Positions 6,549 through 14,485 of a stretch of DNA of 49,333 nucleotides are shown piece after piece. Positions within the stretch are counted from its first letter, which is position 1. Every line of letters starts with the position of its first letter. The stretch spans positions 1 to 49,333 of the forward strand of contig JAPPGG010000024.1 of assembly GCA_028875055.1 (NCBI GenBank). The letters are read 5' to 3'. Both the position numbers and the translations under genes were made by a program. The DNA comes from Chloroflexota bacterium (GTDB lineage Bacteria > Chloroflexota > Dehalococcoidia > Lucifugimonadales > UBA3495). A model generated the notes under the pieces. It worked only from the letters and a program-made list of their open reading frames with translations. It was not told where the DNA came from and ran no database searches.

Positions 6549-8870
6549 ATGACTGAATTGCTGGCTCGTTACAGTTCCCGGCGACCCTGGATAGTTATCG
6601 GCGTATGGGTGGCGCTTATTGTCGTTGCCCTGGGCCTCATACAGGTCTTCCTGCCAACGGCAACCACTACCGACTTCCGGCTGGCCGGCCGGTACGAGTC
6701 GGAGAGAGCCGGCGCCCTGCTGGAAGAGCGTATGCGGGGACCGGAAAAGCTGGCGGAGATTGTCATCATACAGTCGCCCACCCTGACGGTGGAGGACGAA
6801 GCGTTTCGCGCCAAGGTGGAGACGGTCCACGAGGATATACTCTCCCTGGGTACCGGGACGATTGCAGGGGGGATTAACGGAGAACCGCTGTACCACTACT
6901 ACCAGGCCATCGACGCGGGCCCGCTGATTCCCCAGGAGCAGCTGACGCGGATACTGCCGCTTATGGTCTCGCTGGACCAGCAGACCGTGCTGATGCACTA
7001 CACCCTGGCCGGCACGTCCCAGGAAGCCACGGCGAATGTCGCGGACATAGTCCACAAGGTGGAGGAGGCCAACGCCGCAGACGATTTCCTGGTGCTGATT
7101 GGCGGGGACGCCAGCGTGGCCCACGAGAACAATGAGCTGGCGGAGGAGGACCTGAGGAAGGGGGAGCAGTTCGGGGTGCCCGTGGCGCTGCTGGTGCTTC
7201 TGCTACTGTTCGGGGCGGTGGTGGCCACCCTGCTGCCCCTGGGCCTGGCGATAGTTTCCATCATCATAGCTATGGCGGCGGTGGCGGTTATTGGCCAGGC
7301 AAACCAGCTGGTCTTTTTCGTATCGATGATGGTGGTGATGATCGGGCTGGCGGTGGGAATAGATTATTCGTTGCTCATTGTGTCCAGGTTCAAGGAAGAG
7401 ATGGGTCGCGGCACGCCCCCGAAGGACGCCGTGGTCATTACCGGACGCACCGCCGGTCGAACGGTGTTCTTCAGCGGGACAACGGTGGTACTGGCCCTGG
7501 TGGGACTGCTGATAGTCCCGGCATCCTTCTACCAGTCGCTGGCCCTGGGGGCGATCCTGGTGGTGATAGCCTCGCTGGCGGCGACGCTGACCCTCCTGCC
7601 GGCCGTGCTGGCCCTGCTGGGGCCCCGGGTGGACCTGCTGTCCATAAAGTTCCTCGCCAGGTTCGCCATCAAGGCGCCGGAGGAGACCGAAGAGGGGTTC
7701 TGGGAGTCGGTAACGAGGGCGGTGACCAGATTCCCGGTGATCAGCATTCTCGCCATTGCGATTCCCATGGTGGTGGTGACCCTGTTCTATTTCAACGTGG
7801 GATTCCTGGGCATTGACGGCATAAATACGGGCCTGAACGATGTCAACACCTTCCCCGACAAGGCGGAAACCAAGAAGGCATTCATCGTCCTTAAGGAGGA
7901 GTTTTCCGTTGGGGATGTGAGCCCCGCCGGGGTTCTCAGTCCCGCCGAGATAGTGATTGACGGGGACACAACCAGCCCGCAGGTCCAGGAGGCGATTGCC
8001 GCGTTGCAGCAGTCCATTGTCGAGTCCCCAACCTTCCCGGTGCCGCCGTTGCTGGAGGTGAACGCGGCGGGAGACCTGGCCCTGCTGACGCTGCCGTTCC
8101 CCGGAGAGTCTTCCAGCCGGGAAGCCACGGGTCACCTGACCACCCTTCGCGAGGAGTTGATACCGGCAGCCTTCGACGGAGTTCCTGCCGAAGTGTACGT
8201 GGGGGGCCTGACTGCCGAAACTGCGGACTTCTACGGCATTGTAGATTTCTACACGCCCATCGTGTTCCTATTTGTGCTGGGACTCAGCTTCCTCATCCTG
8301 ATGATGGTGTTCCGGTCGATAGTGATACCGATCAAGGCAATCATTATGAACCTGCTCTCCGTGGGGGCGACCTACGGGCTGCTGGTGATTGTGTTCCAGA
8401 AGGGTGTGGGGGCCAGCCTGTTCGGGTTCCAGCAGGCGGAAGTCATTGACGCCTGGCTGCCTCTGTTCCTGTTTACGATCCTGTTCGGGCTGTCTATGGA
8501 CTACCACGTATTCCTGCTCAGTCGCATCCGGGAACGGTACGATGAGACCGAAAACAATACCGAGGCAGTGGCCTATGGGCTGCGCTCCACCGCAGGTATC
8601 ATTACCGGGGCGGCCCTGATAATGGTGGTGGTGTTCGGGGCGTTCGCCGCTGGCGAGACGGTAGTGAACCAGTTGATGGGGTTCGGCCTGGCCATTGCGG
8701 TGTTCCTGGATGCCACCCTGGTACGGTCGGTGCTGGTGCCGGCCAGCATGGAGGTGCTGGGAAAGGGCAACTGGTACCTGCCCTCCTGGCTGCGCTGGCT
8801 GCCCGACCTGCGGGTGGAGGCGCCCGAAGACCATCCTGAACAGGGGAGCGGGGGCACGGAAACCGCCTGA
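6549..8870 (+). CDS. MMPL/RND-family membrane transporter
   Basis: A 773-residue inner-membrane protein with the two-fold layout of MMPL transporters: TM1 at about residues 14-34, a large external loop, a five-to-six helix block (about 195-370), a second loop, then a second helix block (about 575-745). The proton-relay motif is seen in both halves: GIDYSLLIVSRFKEE near 269 and GLSMDYHVFLLSRIRE near 645. Family members export lipids, peptides or drugs using the proton gradient. Start ATG at 6549 has only a weak GAAG-type site. The gene stands alone, so the cargo is unknown. Confidence 0.92.
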   Translation: MTELLARYSSRRPWIVIGVWVALIVVALGLIQVFLPTATTTDFRLAGRYESERAGALLEERMRGPEKLAEIVIIQSPTLTVEDEAFRAKVETVHEDILSLGTGTIAGGINGEPLYHYYQAIDAGPLIPQEQLTRILPLMVSLDQQTVLMHYTLAGTSQEATANVADIVHKVEEANAADDFLVLIGGDASVAHENNELAEEDLRKGEQFGVPVALLVLLLLFGAVVATLLPLGLAIVSIIIAMAAVAVIGQANQLVFFVSMMVVMIGLAVGIDYSLLIVSRFKEEMGRGTPPKDAVVITGRTAGRTVFFSGTTVVLALVGLLIVPASFYQSLALGAILVVIASLAATLTLLPAVLALLGPRVDLLSIKFLARFAIKAPEETEEGFWESVTRAVTRFPVISILAIAIPMVVVTLFYFNVGFLGIDGINTGLNDVNTFPDKAETKKAFIVLKEEFSVGDVSPAGVLSPAEIVIDGDTTSPQVQEAIAALQQSIVESPTFPVPPLLEVNAAGDLALLTLPFPGESSSREATGHLTTLREELIPAAFDGVPAEVYVGGLTAETADFYGIVDFYTPIVFLFVLGLSFLILMMVFRSIVIPIKAIIMNLLSVGATYGLLVIVFQKGVGASLFGFQQAEVIDAWLPLFLFTILFGLSMDYHVFLLSRIRERYDETENNTEAVAYGLRSTAGIITGAALIMVVVFGAFAAGETVVNQLMGFGLAIAVFLDATLVRSVLVPASMEVLGKGNWYLPSWLRWLPDLRVEAPEDHPEQGSGGTETA

Positions 8871-8899
8871 TCGGCAGGCTTGCAGCCAGTCGAGAGGGT

Positions 8900-9093
8900 C
8901 AGGGGAGTTGCATTCTGAAGAATGTCATGCCGGGTGGAGTCAAAGCGGCTGAATCCGTACCCTTCAGCCAGGCATCGGGACACTGACCGCTGGGTCCAGC
9001 CAGGATCGGGCCCTTCGGCGGGTCCAGAGTGGCATGAATCCCTGCTGCCGGCTCTGGCCCAGTTCAAGCTGCGATAATGATGCCATTGCCCCG
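8900..9093. mobile_element. degenerate MITE-like element (copy E)
   Basis: A 194-bp stretch matches the intact element at 12008-12203 in length and layout. The left end is CAGGGGAGTTGC (9 of 12 matches to CAGGGCAATCGC), the inner left arm has GAATGTCATGC, the right arm has CCCTTCGGC followed by GCATGA, and the right end is GCCATTGCCCCG (10 of 12). Flanks show only a poor duplication, as expected for an older insertion. It fills most of the gap between the MMPL and MpaB-like genes. Confidence 0.5.
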
Positions 9094-9103
9094 TCGGAAC
9101 AGG

Positions 9104-9138
9104 TTGAGGTCGAACGGCCCGACTGGAAAGGCTATAAT
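9104..9138 (+). promoter_or_regulatory. possible promoter for MpaB-like gene
   Basis: A consensus -10 TATAAT sits at 9133-9138, with TCGAAC 17 bp upstream as a weak -35 (9110-9115). Transcription would start about 80 bp before the ATG at 9226. Confidence 0.45.
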
Positions 9139-9225
9139 TGGAAGAGAGAAACAAGCCACATCTGCTGAACCAATCTACCCGGTTACTCTCAACGTTCCGC
9201 AAAGGGCAGCCGCATTAGGGAAGCG

Positions 9226-10422
9226 ATGTCAGAGCGCATACAAGGGTTGACCATACCGACCGACTACATTGAAGGATATGAGAAGGCGCGCAAGATTGCG
9301 CCGGACATAGCCGACAACTACGTGGCGCACTCGCTCATCGGGGACCCGCTGGGCGACGCCATGATGGAAGACCTGGGACAACTTCCGGCAGAAGAAGCGA
9401 CACGGCTGATCGAAGCGGCCATGCAGCAGGAAGGGGAGGAGGCCCTGAAGGACGCGCCGGCCTCTTTGCGAGAGTTCTTCAAGGATGCGGAAGCGACTCC
9501 TGAATGGGTGGACTACAATCAGTTCTTGCCGGGCGTCCGCATGTTCCACCGGCACTCGCCGGTAGTTCTTGCGGCTTTCGTGGCGGGCACCCTGATAGAG
9601 GGTTTCGCCACAAACATTGCCAGGTCCTTCTTCATCACCGGGCGGGTGCGGGACCAGGGCGTAAGGCGCCTGGGTCAGAACAACCGCCACATCATTGAGA
9701 TTTTCTTCCCTGGCGGTATGCAGCGGCACGGCGATGGCTGGAAGCTTTCGGTCCGTATCAGGATCGTCCATGCCCAGGTAAGGCGCCTTCTGAAATCGTC
9801 CCCTGACTGGGACCAGGAGGCCTGGGGGGAACCGATCAGCGCGGCGCACCTGGGATACGCGATTGCCGGCTTTTCGGCCAGATTGCTGAATCACATGAAG
9901 ACGCTGGGGGCCACATACACCGACGAGGAATATGACAGCTTCATGGCCGTCTGGCGCTTCTCGGGTCACCTGATGGGCATTCCGGACAGCATCCTTTTCC
10001 AGAACGCGGATGAGGCATTGAAACTGCTGGAGATCGGGGGCATGTGCGAGCCTGACACTCCCCTTGAATCGGTGGTGATGGCCAACGCGCTGATTAACTC
10101 CGCTCCCTTGCTGGTGGGCATTACTGATGCCAGGGACCGTCAAAGGCTGGCCAACTACGTGTACCGGGTTTCCCGCGGCCTCATCGGTAATGAGGCGGCC
10201 GACGCGCTGCAATACCCGAAATTATCTACTGTTGGCGTGCTCTGGTACTTCAAGATGACGCAACGCTACGGCTCCCTCCTGGACAGGCTGCTGCCCATCC
10301 GCAGCCAGAACAGCGACCACGCCAGGTTTATGTCCCTGCTGGAGGTCTCCATATACGACGAGGGTGGGATTTCCTACGCCTTGCCCGACAACGTCAACGC
10401 TGAGAGGTCGTCCCACTACTGA
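9226..10422 (+). CDS. MpaB/Lcp-like (DUF2236) oxygenase-family protein
   Basis: A 398-residue protein of the ER-bound oxygenase MpaB / rubber-oxygenase Lcp family (DUF2236), a helical haem-b-binding fold that oxidatively cleaves isoprenoid chains in characterised members. Family signals are FITGRVRDQGVRRLGQ, LSVRIRIVHAQVRRLL near residue 180, EPISAAHLGYAIAGFSA and FMAVWRFSGHLMGIPDSIL. No signal peptide is seen, so a cytoplasmic location is likely. The start has AGGGAAGCG before ATG at 9226. Substrate is unknown. Confidence 0.82.
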   Translation: MSERIQGLTIPTDYIEGYEKARKIAPDIADNYVAHSLIGDPLGDAMMEDLGQLPAEEATRLIEAAMQQEGEEALKDAPASLREFFKDAEATPEWVDYNQFLPGVRMFHRHSPVVLAAFVAGTLIEGFATNIARSFFITGRVRDQGVRRLGQNNRHIIEIFFPGGMQRHGDGWKLSVRIRIVHAQVRRLLKSSPDWDQEAWGEPISAAHLGYAIAGFSARLLNHMKTLGATYTDEEYDSFMAVWRFSGHLMGIPDSILFQNADEALKLLEIGGMCEPDTPLESVVMANALINSAPLLVGITDARDRQRLANYVYRVSRGLIGNEAADALQYPKLSTVGVLWYFKMTQRYGSLLDRLLPIRSQNSDHARFMSLLEVSIYDEGGISYALPDNVNAERSSHY

Positions 10423-10557
10423 TTCCGGCTTGGTAGGGGTTGCCGCCGGGTTCCCTTCTTCCTCAGAACCGCCATTGACCTGTCCCCACAAATTTGACGG
10501 CCCGTCAGCGGCAGGTCCCTCGGACTGCCGGCGGACGTTTGCGCCGGTCCCCTCAAG

Positions 10558-10585
10558 TTGACATCGTATCTGCCGGGGCTATAAT
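10558..10585 (+). promoter_or_regulatory. consensus sigma-70 promoter
   Basis: TTGACA at 10558-10563, a 16-bp spacer and TATAAT at 10580-10585 are perfect consensus hexamers. Transcription would begin near 10592, giving a leader of about 45 nt before the TPP-enzyme start at 10636. Confidence 0.85.
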
Positions 10586-10635
10586 CAAGCCAATCCAAAG
10601 CTGGCCGGCTATTGCCGGAGAAGGCAGGTAAGAGA

Positions 10636-11154
10636 ATGACTCAACACGGGGAAGGTGAACTCAGTCCCGAAGTGGTAATGGCCGAAATGAAGAAGAACGG
10701 GGTCACCCACGTGGTGTGGCTGCCGGACAGCGAGACCAACTTCCTGTATTTGTTGATGGAAGCGGACCCGGACCTGGACCTGATTCCCGTCAGCCGGGAG
10801 GGTCAGGCCTTTTCCACCGCAGCCGGCCTGACCGTAGGCGGCAAGAAGCCCGTCATCCTGATCCAGAACACGGGGATGATGGAGTCGGGCGACTCCCTGC
10901 GAGGCTGGGGCCTCAGCCTGAACATTCCGGTGGTGATGATGGTGGGCTACCGGGGCTGGACGCGCCACGGCGTGAACACCGACACCGCCGCCACCTACAC
11001 CGAGCGGTTCCTGAACGCCTTCGGCATTCAATACTACCTGGTGGAGAATGGCGAGGACGCGCCCCGCATCTCCGTAGCCTTCGAAGAGGCATCCCGTACC
11101 CGCCGCCCGGTGGCGGTGCTGGTGGGTGATGAGTACCACGGGTTTAACCGGTAG
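10636..11154 (+). CDS. TPP-dependent decarboxylase-like subunit, pyrimidine-binding half
   Basis: A 172-residue protein equivalent to the N-terminal (PYR) domain of thiamine-diphosphate enzymes, like the alpha subunit of sulfopyruvate or phosphonopyruvate decarboxylase. The catalytic Glu is in VSREGQAFSTAAGL near residue 56, which is followed by GKKPVILIQNTGMMESGDSL and MVGYRGW. It needs the downstream protein, which carries the diphosphate-binding half. ATG at 10636 is chosen; the in-frame TTG at 10612 would place the binding site inside the coding region. A 169-bp gap with a REP-like element separates the two subunits, which is unusual for a stoichiometric pair. The substrate acid is unknown. 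Confidence 0.82.
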   Translation: MTQHGEGELSPEVVMAEMKKNGVTHVVWLPDSETNFLYLLMEADPDLDLIPVSREGQAFSTAAGLTVGGKKPVILIQNTGMMESGDSLRGWGLSLNIPVVMMVGYRGWTRHGVNTDTAATYTERFLNAFGIQYYLVENGEDAPRISVAFEEASRTRRPVAVLVGDEYHGFNR

Positions 11155-11196
11155 AATCAAACATCGACCGGCAAGAAAGAAAGCATAGCATTAATC

Positions 11197-11290
11197 CCTT
11201 CCCCCTTGACGGGGGAAGGTCAGGATGGGGGTGAAAGCTTGCCAGCGACCCATCCCCCTCAACCTAACCCTCTCCCGCCCAGGGGAGAGG
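11197..11290. repeat. REP-like double hairpin between TPP subunit genes
   Basis: A perfect 9-bp hairpin CCTTCCCCC/GGGGGAAGG (11197-11219) and an 8-bp hairpin CCTCTCCC/GGGAGAGG (11269-11290) flank about 50 bp. Similar hairpins occur near 6472, 35859 and 49310. It could act as a processing or mRNA-stability site between the two subunits. Confidence 0.65.
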
Positions 11291-11323
11291 AAACTTGTAA
11301 TCCATGTAAATTAGCGAGGAAAT

Positions 11324-11914
11324 ATGATTGACACTGCGGAGATGCTGAAGGCCTTCGCTCCCCACCGGGGCGATTCCATAGTTATCCCCGGTCGCGGAGG
11401 ACGGCACTGGACCCAGATAAGCGACCAGCCCAACCGGGACCTGCCCGTGGGCGACCCGGCCATGGGCGGGCACGCATCCTTCGGGCTGGGCGTGGCGCTG
11501 TCGCTGCCCGACGAACGGGTGATCCTGTTTGACTCGGAAGGCGACGTGCTGATGAACATGGGGGCCCTGCCGACCATCGCGGAGAAGGCGCCGAAGAACT
11601 TTTACCATTTCATGCTGGACAACGAGTGCTACGCCACTACCGGCGGCCAGCCCGTGCCCAATGCCAAGAACATCGCCTACGAAGTTATCGCCAAGGGTTC
11701 GGGCTACCCGGCCACCTATGCCTTCGACAACCTGGAAGACTTTGCCACCCACCTGGAGGAGATTCTGGAACAGCCGGGGCCGGTGTTCGTGGCCTTGAAG
11801 GTCAATCCGGAAGTGGAGAATACGCCCATTGGGGCTCGGGTCCGGTGGCAGACGCGCTCCCGCACCCAGGTAATTGACGACTTAAAGGACGAACTGGGTA
11901 TTGAGGGGCCGTAG
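11324..11914 (+). CDS. TPP-dependent decarboxylase-like subunit, diphosphate-binding half
   Basis: A 196-residue protein equivalent to the C-terminal (PP) domain of ThDP enzymes, partner of the preceding gene. GDPAMGGHASFGLGVALSLP is the usual approach, and FDSEGDVLMNMGALPTIAE with LDNECYATTGGQ is the cofactor motif. The classical GDG-S reads S-E-G-D here, so the metal-binding Asp is a Glu, while the Asn of LDNE is kept. This may be normal for its subfamily. The pair resembles sulfopyruvate decarboxylase ComDE or phosphonopyruvate decarboxylase; the two cannot be told apart. ATG has GCGAGGA upstream. Confidence 0.82.
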   Translation: MIDTAEMLKAFAPHRGDSIVIPGRGGRHWTQISDQPNRDLPVGDPAMGGHASFGLGVALSLPDERVILFDSEGDVLMNMGALPTIAEKAPKNFYHFMLDNECYATTGGQPVPNAKNIAYEVIAKGSGYPATYAFDNLEDFATHLEEILEQPGPVFVALKVNPEVENTPIGARVRWQTRSRTQVIDDLKDELGIEGP

Positions 11915-11997
11915 TTCGCGGGTTAGCCCCCGCTCCCCGATGCATTTCCGTACCACCGAATAGAGCGGGACAAGGCCTCCGCAATAGTCCAGTTCCC

Positions 11998-12007
11998 CCG
12001 TTCTGGG
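11998..12007. repeat. target-site duplication, left copy
   Basis: CCGTTCTGGG directly abuts the left end of the MITE-like element; the identical 10-mer follows its right end at 12204-12213. Confidence 0.85.
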
Positions 12008-12203
12008 CAGGGCAATCGCGTTTTAATTGAATGTCATGCTGAGCGAAGCCGAAGCATCTAAGATCTATCCCTGGAACCACCTTCACTACCCGCAGCCGGG
12101 CTGAGGATGAGGACTTCAGGCCCTTCGGCAAGCTCAGGGCGACATGACTTCTGCCCACCGCATTGTGCCCCCTGTAGCCTGATTCTATAGTGCAATTGCC
12201 CTG
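12008..12203. mobile_element. MITE-like element with TIRs and 10-bp TSD (copy A)
   Basis: A 196-bp non-coding element. Terminal inverted repeats are CAGGGCAATCGC at 12008-12019 and GCAATTGCCCTG at 12192-12203 (one mismatch). Sub-terminal inverted arms hold ATGTCATGCTGAGCGAAGCC on the left and CCCTTCGGCAAGCTCAGGGC followed by GACATGA on the right. A perfect 10-bp direct repeat flanks it, showing that it inserted by transposition. It encodes no protein, so it would need a transposase supplied elsewhere. A 10-bp duplication fits IS4-like transposases, but that is only suggestive. Confidence 0.85.
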
Positions 12204-12213
12204 CCGTTCTGGG
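12204..12213. repeat. target-site duplication, right copy
   Basis: CCGTTCTGGG, identical to 11998-12007. Confidence 0.85.
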
Positions 12214-12285
12214 GCCCCGGAGTGCGGCCTACGAGCGGATGGGATACCCTTGGCAATCAACGGTTGCGAAAGGCGATTCGCCCAA

Positions 12286-12315
12286 TTGACAAGCAACCCC
12301 TGGTGTTTATATAAT
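12286..12315 (+). promoter_or_regulatory. consensus promoter of tRNA-tuf unit
   Basis: TTGACA at 12286-12291, an 18-bp spacer and TATAAT at 12310-12315. Transcription should start near 12322, reading into the hairpin at 12345 and then the tRNA-Thr gene. Confidence 0.85.
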
Positions 12316-12344
12316 TTTCCACGTATCAAGCAGGCTGGCGGAAT

Positions 12345-12369
12345 GGCCCCGACTTTGCGGGGCCTTTTT
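12345..12369 (+). terminator. intrinsic terminator / attenuator before tRNA-Thr
   Basis: A 7-bp stem GGCCCCG/CGGGGCC with loop ACTTTG is followed directly by TTTTTC. It lies 30 nt after the predicted transcription start and 20 nt before the first tRNA, so full expression of the tRNAs and tuf from this promoter requires readthrough. Confidence 0.75.
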
Positions 12370-12389
12370 CTAGTCTGAAGATAGTGTCT

Positions 12390-12465
12390 GCCCCTGTGGC
12401 GCAATTGGAAGCGCAGTCGACTTGTAATCGACAGGTTAGGGGTTCGAGTCCCCTCTGGGGCTCCA
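12390..12465 (+). tRNA. tRNA-Thr (TGT)
   Basis: Cloverleaf read by eye: acceptor GCCCCTG/CTGGGGC with a T-T mismatch at the sixth pair, D-arm GCGC/GCGC, anticodon loop CTTGTAA (anticodon TGT), T-arm AGGGG-TTCGAGT-CCCCT, discriminator T and encoded CCA. Confidence 0.93.
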
Positions 12466-12539
12466 TAGATTACTATCCAAACCCAGAATTGCCGAACTGG
12501 GTTGAAGCTTTCTCCGGAAGCGGAGAAGGGCACAGGCAG

Positions 12540-12627
12540 GGAGGGGTGGGTGAGTGGTTAAAGCCACCAGACTGTAAATCTGGCGTCCGGAAGGACTTCG
12601 CAGGTTCGAATCCTGCCCCCTCCACCA
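12540..12627 (+). tRNA. tRNA-Tyr (GTA)
   Basis: Acceptor GGAGGGG/CCCCTCC is fully paired. The anticodon stem CCAGA/TCTGG encloses loop CTGTAAA (GTA). A long variable arm (class II, CGTCCGGAAGGACTTC region) is as expected for bacterial tRNA-Tyr. T-arm GCAGG-TTCGAAT-CCTGC, discriminator A, encoded CCA. Confidence 0.94.
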
Positions 12628-12683
12628 CCCAAAATGGCAGGATACAAGAAAACCAAATTTATTCTATAATTTTGGGGTAGCGA

Positions 12684-12758
12684 GCCCAGATAGCTCAGCG
12701 GTAGAGCACGTTCTTGGTAAGAACGGGGTCGGCGGTTCAATCCCGCCTCTGGGCTCCA
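12684..12758 (+). tRNA. tRNA-Thr (GGT)
   Basis: Acceptor GCCCAGA/TCTGGGC is fully paired. Anticodon stem CGTTC/GAACG encloses loop TTGGTAA (GGT). T-arm GGCGG-TTCAATC-CCGCC, discriminator T, encoded CCA. It lies 37 bp before tuf, matching the Thr-Tyr-Thr-tuf order known from the E. coli thrU-tyrU-glyT-thrT-tufB operon, without glyT. Confidence 0.94.
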
Positions 12759-12795
12759 TCACTCCCAAAGGAAAAGCAGGAGAGTAAGACAAGAA

Positions 12796-13980
12796 ATGGC
12801 CAAGCAGCAGTTCGATCGTTCCAAGCCCCACGTAAATGTGGGCACCATCGGTCACGTTGACCACGGCAAGACCACCCTTACAGCCGCGATCACCCGGGTG
12901 ATGGCGGAGAAGGGCATGGCCAACTTCCGGGACTTCGGCAGCATCGACAACGCGCCGGAAGAGCGGGAGCGGGGCGTAACCATCGCCATTGCCCACGTGG
13001 AATACGAGAGCGACACCCGTCACTATGCGCACGTGGACTGCCCTGGCCACGCTGACTACATCAAGAACATGATCACCGGCGCCGCCCAGATGGACGGAGC
13101 AGTGCTGGTGGTAAGCGCCCCGGACGGCCCCATGCCCCAGACCCGGGAACACATCCTCCTGGCCCGCCAGGTGGAAGTGCCCCGCATCCTGGTCGCCCTG
13201 AACAAGGTGGACATGATGGATGACGAGGAGTTGCTGGAGCTGGTGGAACTGGAAGTCCGTGAGCTGTTGAGCACCTACGACTTCCCCGGCGACGATACCC
13301 CCATAGTTCGGGTCAGCGCCCTCAACGCCATGGAGGGCGAGCCGGAAGCCATGGAGGGCGTAGCCAACCTGGTCCAGGCTATGGACGAATACATTCCCGT
13401 TCCCGAGCGGTTGACCGACCGCCCCTTCCTTATGCCCATTGAGGACGTATTCGGCATCAAGGGCCGCGGCACCGTGGTTACCGGCCGGGTGGAGCGCGGA
13501 ATGCTGAAGCAGGGCGAAGAGATCGAAATTATCCGGTCCGGCGACGTACGCCGCACCGTGGCCACCGGCCTGGAAATGTTCCACAAGCTGCTGGACTCCA
13601 CTGAAGCCGGCGACGCGGTAGGAATTCTGCTGCGCGGCGTGGACCGGGACGAAGTGGAACGCGGCCAGGTGGTGGTGAAGCCCGGTTCCATGCAGCCGCA
13701 CCGGCATGCCGAGGCCGAGGTGTACGTGCTGAGCCGTGAGGAGGGTGGCCGCCATACCCCCTTCTTCTCGGGTTACAAGCCCCAGTTCTACATCCGCACC
13801 AGTGACATCACGGGCGAGATTACCCTGCCCGAGGGTGTGGAAATGGTCATGCCTGGCGACAACATCACCATGACCCTGAACTTGATTACCCCCATCGCCC
13901 TTGAGGAGCGGCAGCGCTTTGCCATTCGTGAGGGCGGACGCACCGTGGGGTCCGGCGTCATCACCAGGCTGCTGGACTAA
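12796..13980 (+). CDS. tuf: elongation factor Tu
   Basis: A 394-residue GTPase that brings aminoacyl-tRNA to the ribosome. P-loop GHVDHGKT at residues 19-26, switch region with [18 protein letters not shown] at about 81, [10 protein letters not shown] at about 136, and intact domains 2 and 3 ([32 protein letters not shown]). The segment after switch I reads TIAIAH where TINTAH is commonest. AGGAGAGTAAGACAAGAA precedes the ATG. It is co-transcribed with the three upstream tRNAs and probably with rpmG and secE. Confidence 0.99.
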   Translation: MAKQQFDRSKPHVNVGTIGHVDHGKTTLTAAITRVMAEKGMANFRDFGSIDNAPEERERGVTIAIAHVEYESDTRHYAHVDCPGHADYIKNMITGAAQMDGAVLVVSAPDGPMPQTREHILLARQVEVPRILVALNKVDMMDDEELLELVELEVRELLSTYDFPGDDTPIVRVSALNAMEGEPEAMEGVANLVQAMDEYIPVPERLTDRPFLMPIEDVFGIKGRGTVVTGRVERGMLKQGEEIEIIRSGDVRRTVATGLEMFHKLLDSTEAGDAVGILLRGVDRDEVERGQVVVKPGSMQPHRHAEAEVYVLSREEGGRHTPFFSGYKPQFYIRTSDITGEITLPEGVEMVMPGDNITMTLNLITPIALEERQRFAIREGGRTVGSGVITRLLD

Positions 13981-14024
13981 CGGTCCCATACGCCTGCGCG
14001 GCAGGTGAAGAGAGAAGGTGAATT

Positions 14025-14195
14025 ATGGCTCGAAAGTCTGCTGATGTCCGCGGGGTGATAACTCTCCAGTGCGGCGAATGCCGGGAGCGGAATTACGCCA
14101 CGGTAAAGAACCGCCGGAATGACACCCAGCGGATGGAACTGCGCAAGTACTGTTCCCGCTGCCGGGGACACAAGACTCACCGCGAAGTACGGTAG
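14025..14195 (+). CDS. rpmG: 50S ribosomal protein L33
   Basis: A 56-residue protein read directly from the sequence: it starts [16 protein letters not shown], continues with [11 protein letters not shown] and ends [10 protein letters not shown]. Two CxxC pairs (CGEC and CSRC) make it the zinc-binding (C+) form. GAAGGTG precedes the ATG. The position between tuf and secE is the classical one. Confidence 0.96.
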   Translation: MARKSADVRGVITLQCGECRERNYATVKNRRNDTQRMELRKYCSRCRGHKTHREVR

Positions 14196-14201
14196 TCGGT
14201 A

Positions 14202-14462
14202 ATGGCGCGCGTCGGCACGCAACAGCGCAACCAGTCGCCCATCACTCCCCGCAGTGTGGGGCGGGTCAGCCCGGTACTCTTCCTGCAGGAAGTGATATCG
14301 GAGTTGCGAAAGTCGGTATGGCCCAGCAAGGAAGAAACGGCGCGGCTTACCGCCATCGTCATTGCCCTGTCGGTGGCCGTGGGCTTCTTCCTGGGCGGCC
14401 TGGACCGGGTGTTTGCCGAACTGTTTAACCGGGGAATCTTCGCCGTGTTCCGGTTTTTCTAA
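14202..14462 (+). CDS. secE: preprotein translocase subunit SecE
   Basis: An 86-residue single-span SecE. FLQEVISELRKSVWPSKEET (residues 27-46) is the conserved amphipathic helix and hinge; LTAIVIALSVAVGFFLGGLD is the transmembrane segment. It clamps SecY in the protein-export channel. The start lies 6 bp after rpmG. A 25-residue hydrophilic N-terminal tail precedes the conserved helix. Confidence 0.97.
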   Translation: MARVGTQQRNQSPITPRSVGRVSPVLFLQEVISELRKSVWPSKEETARLTAIVIALSVAVGFFLGGLDRVFAELFNRGIFAVFRFF

Positions 14463-14485
14463 AGGCTGCCGGAAACACGGGAGGC

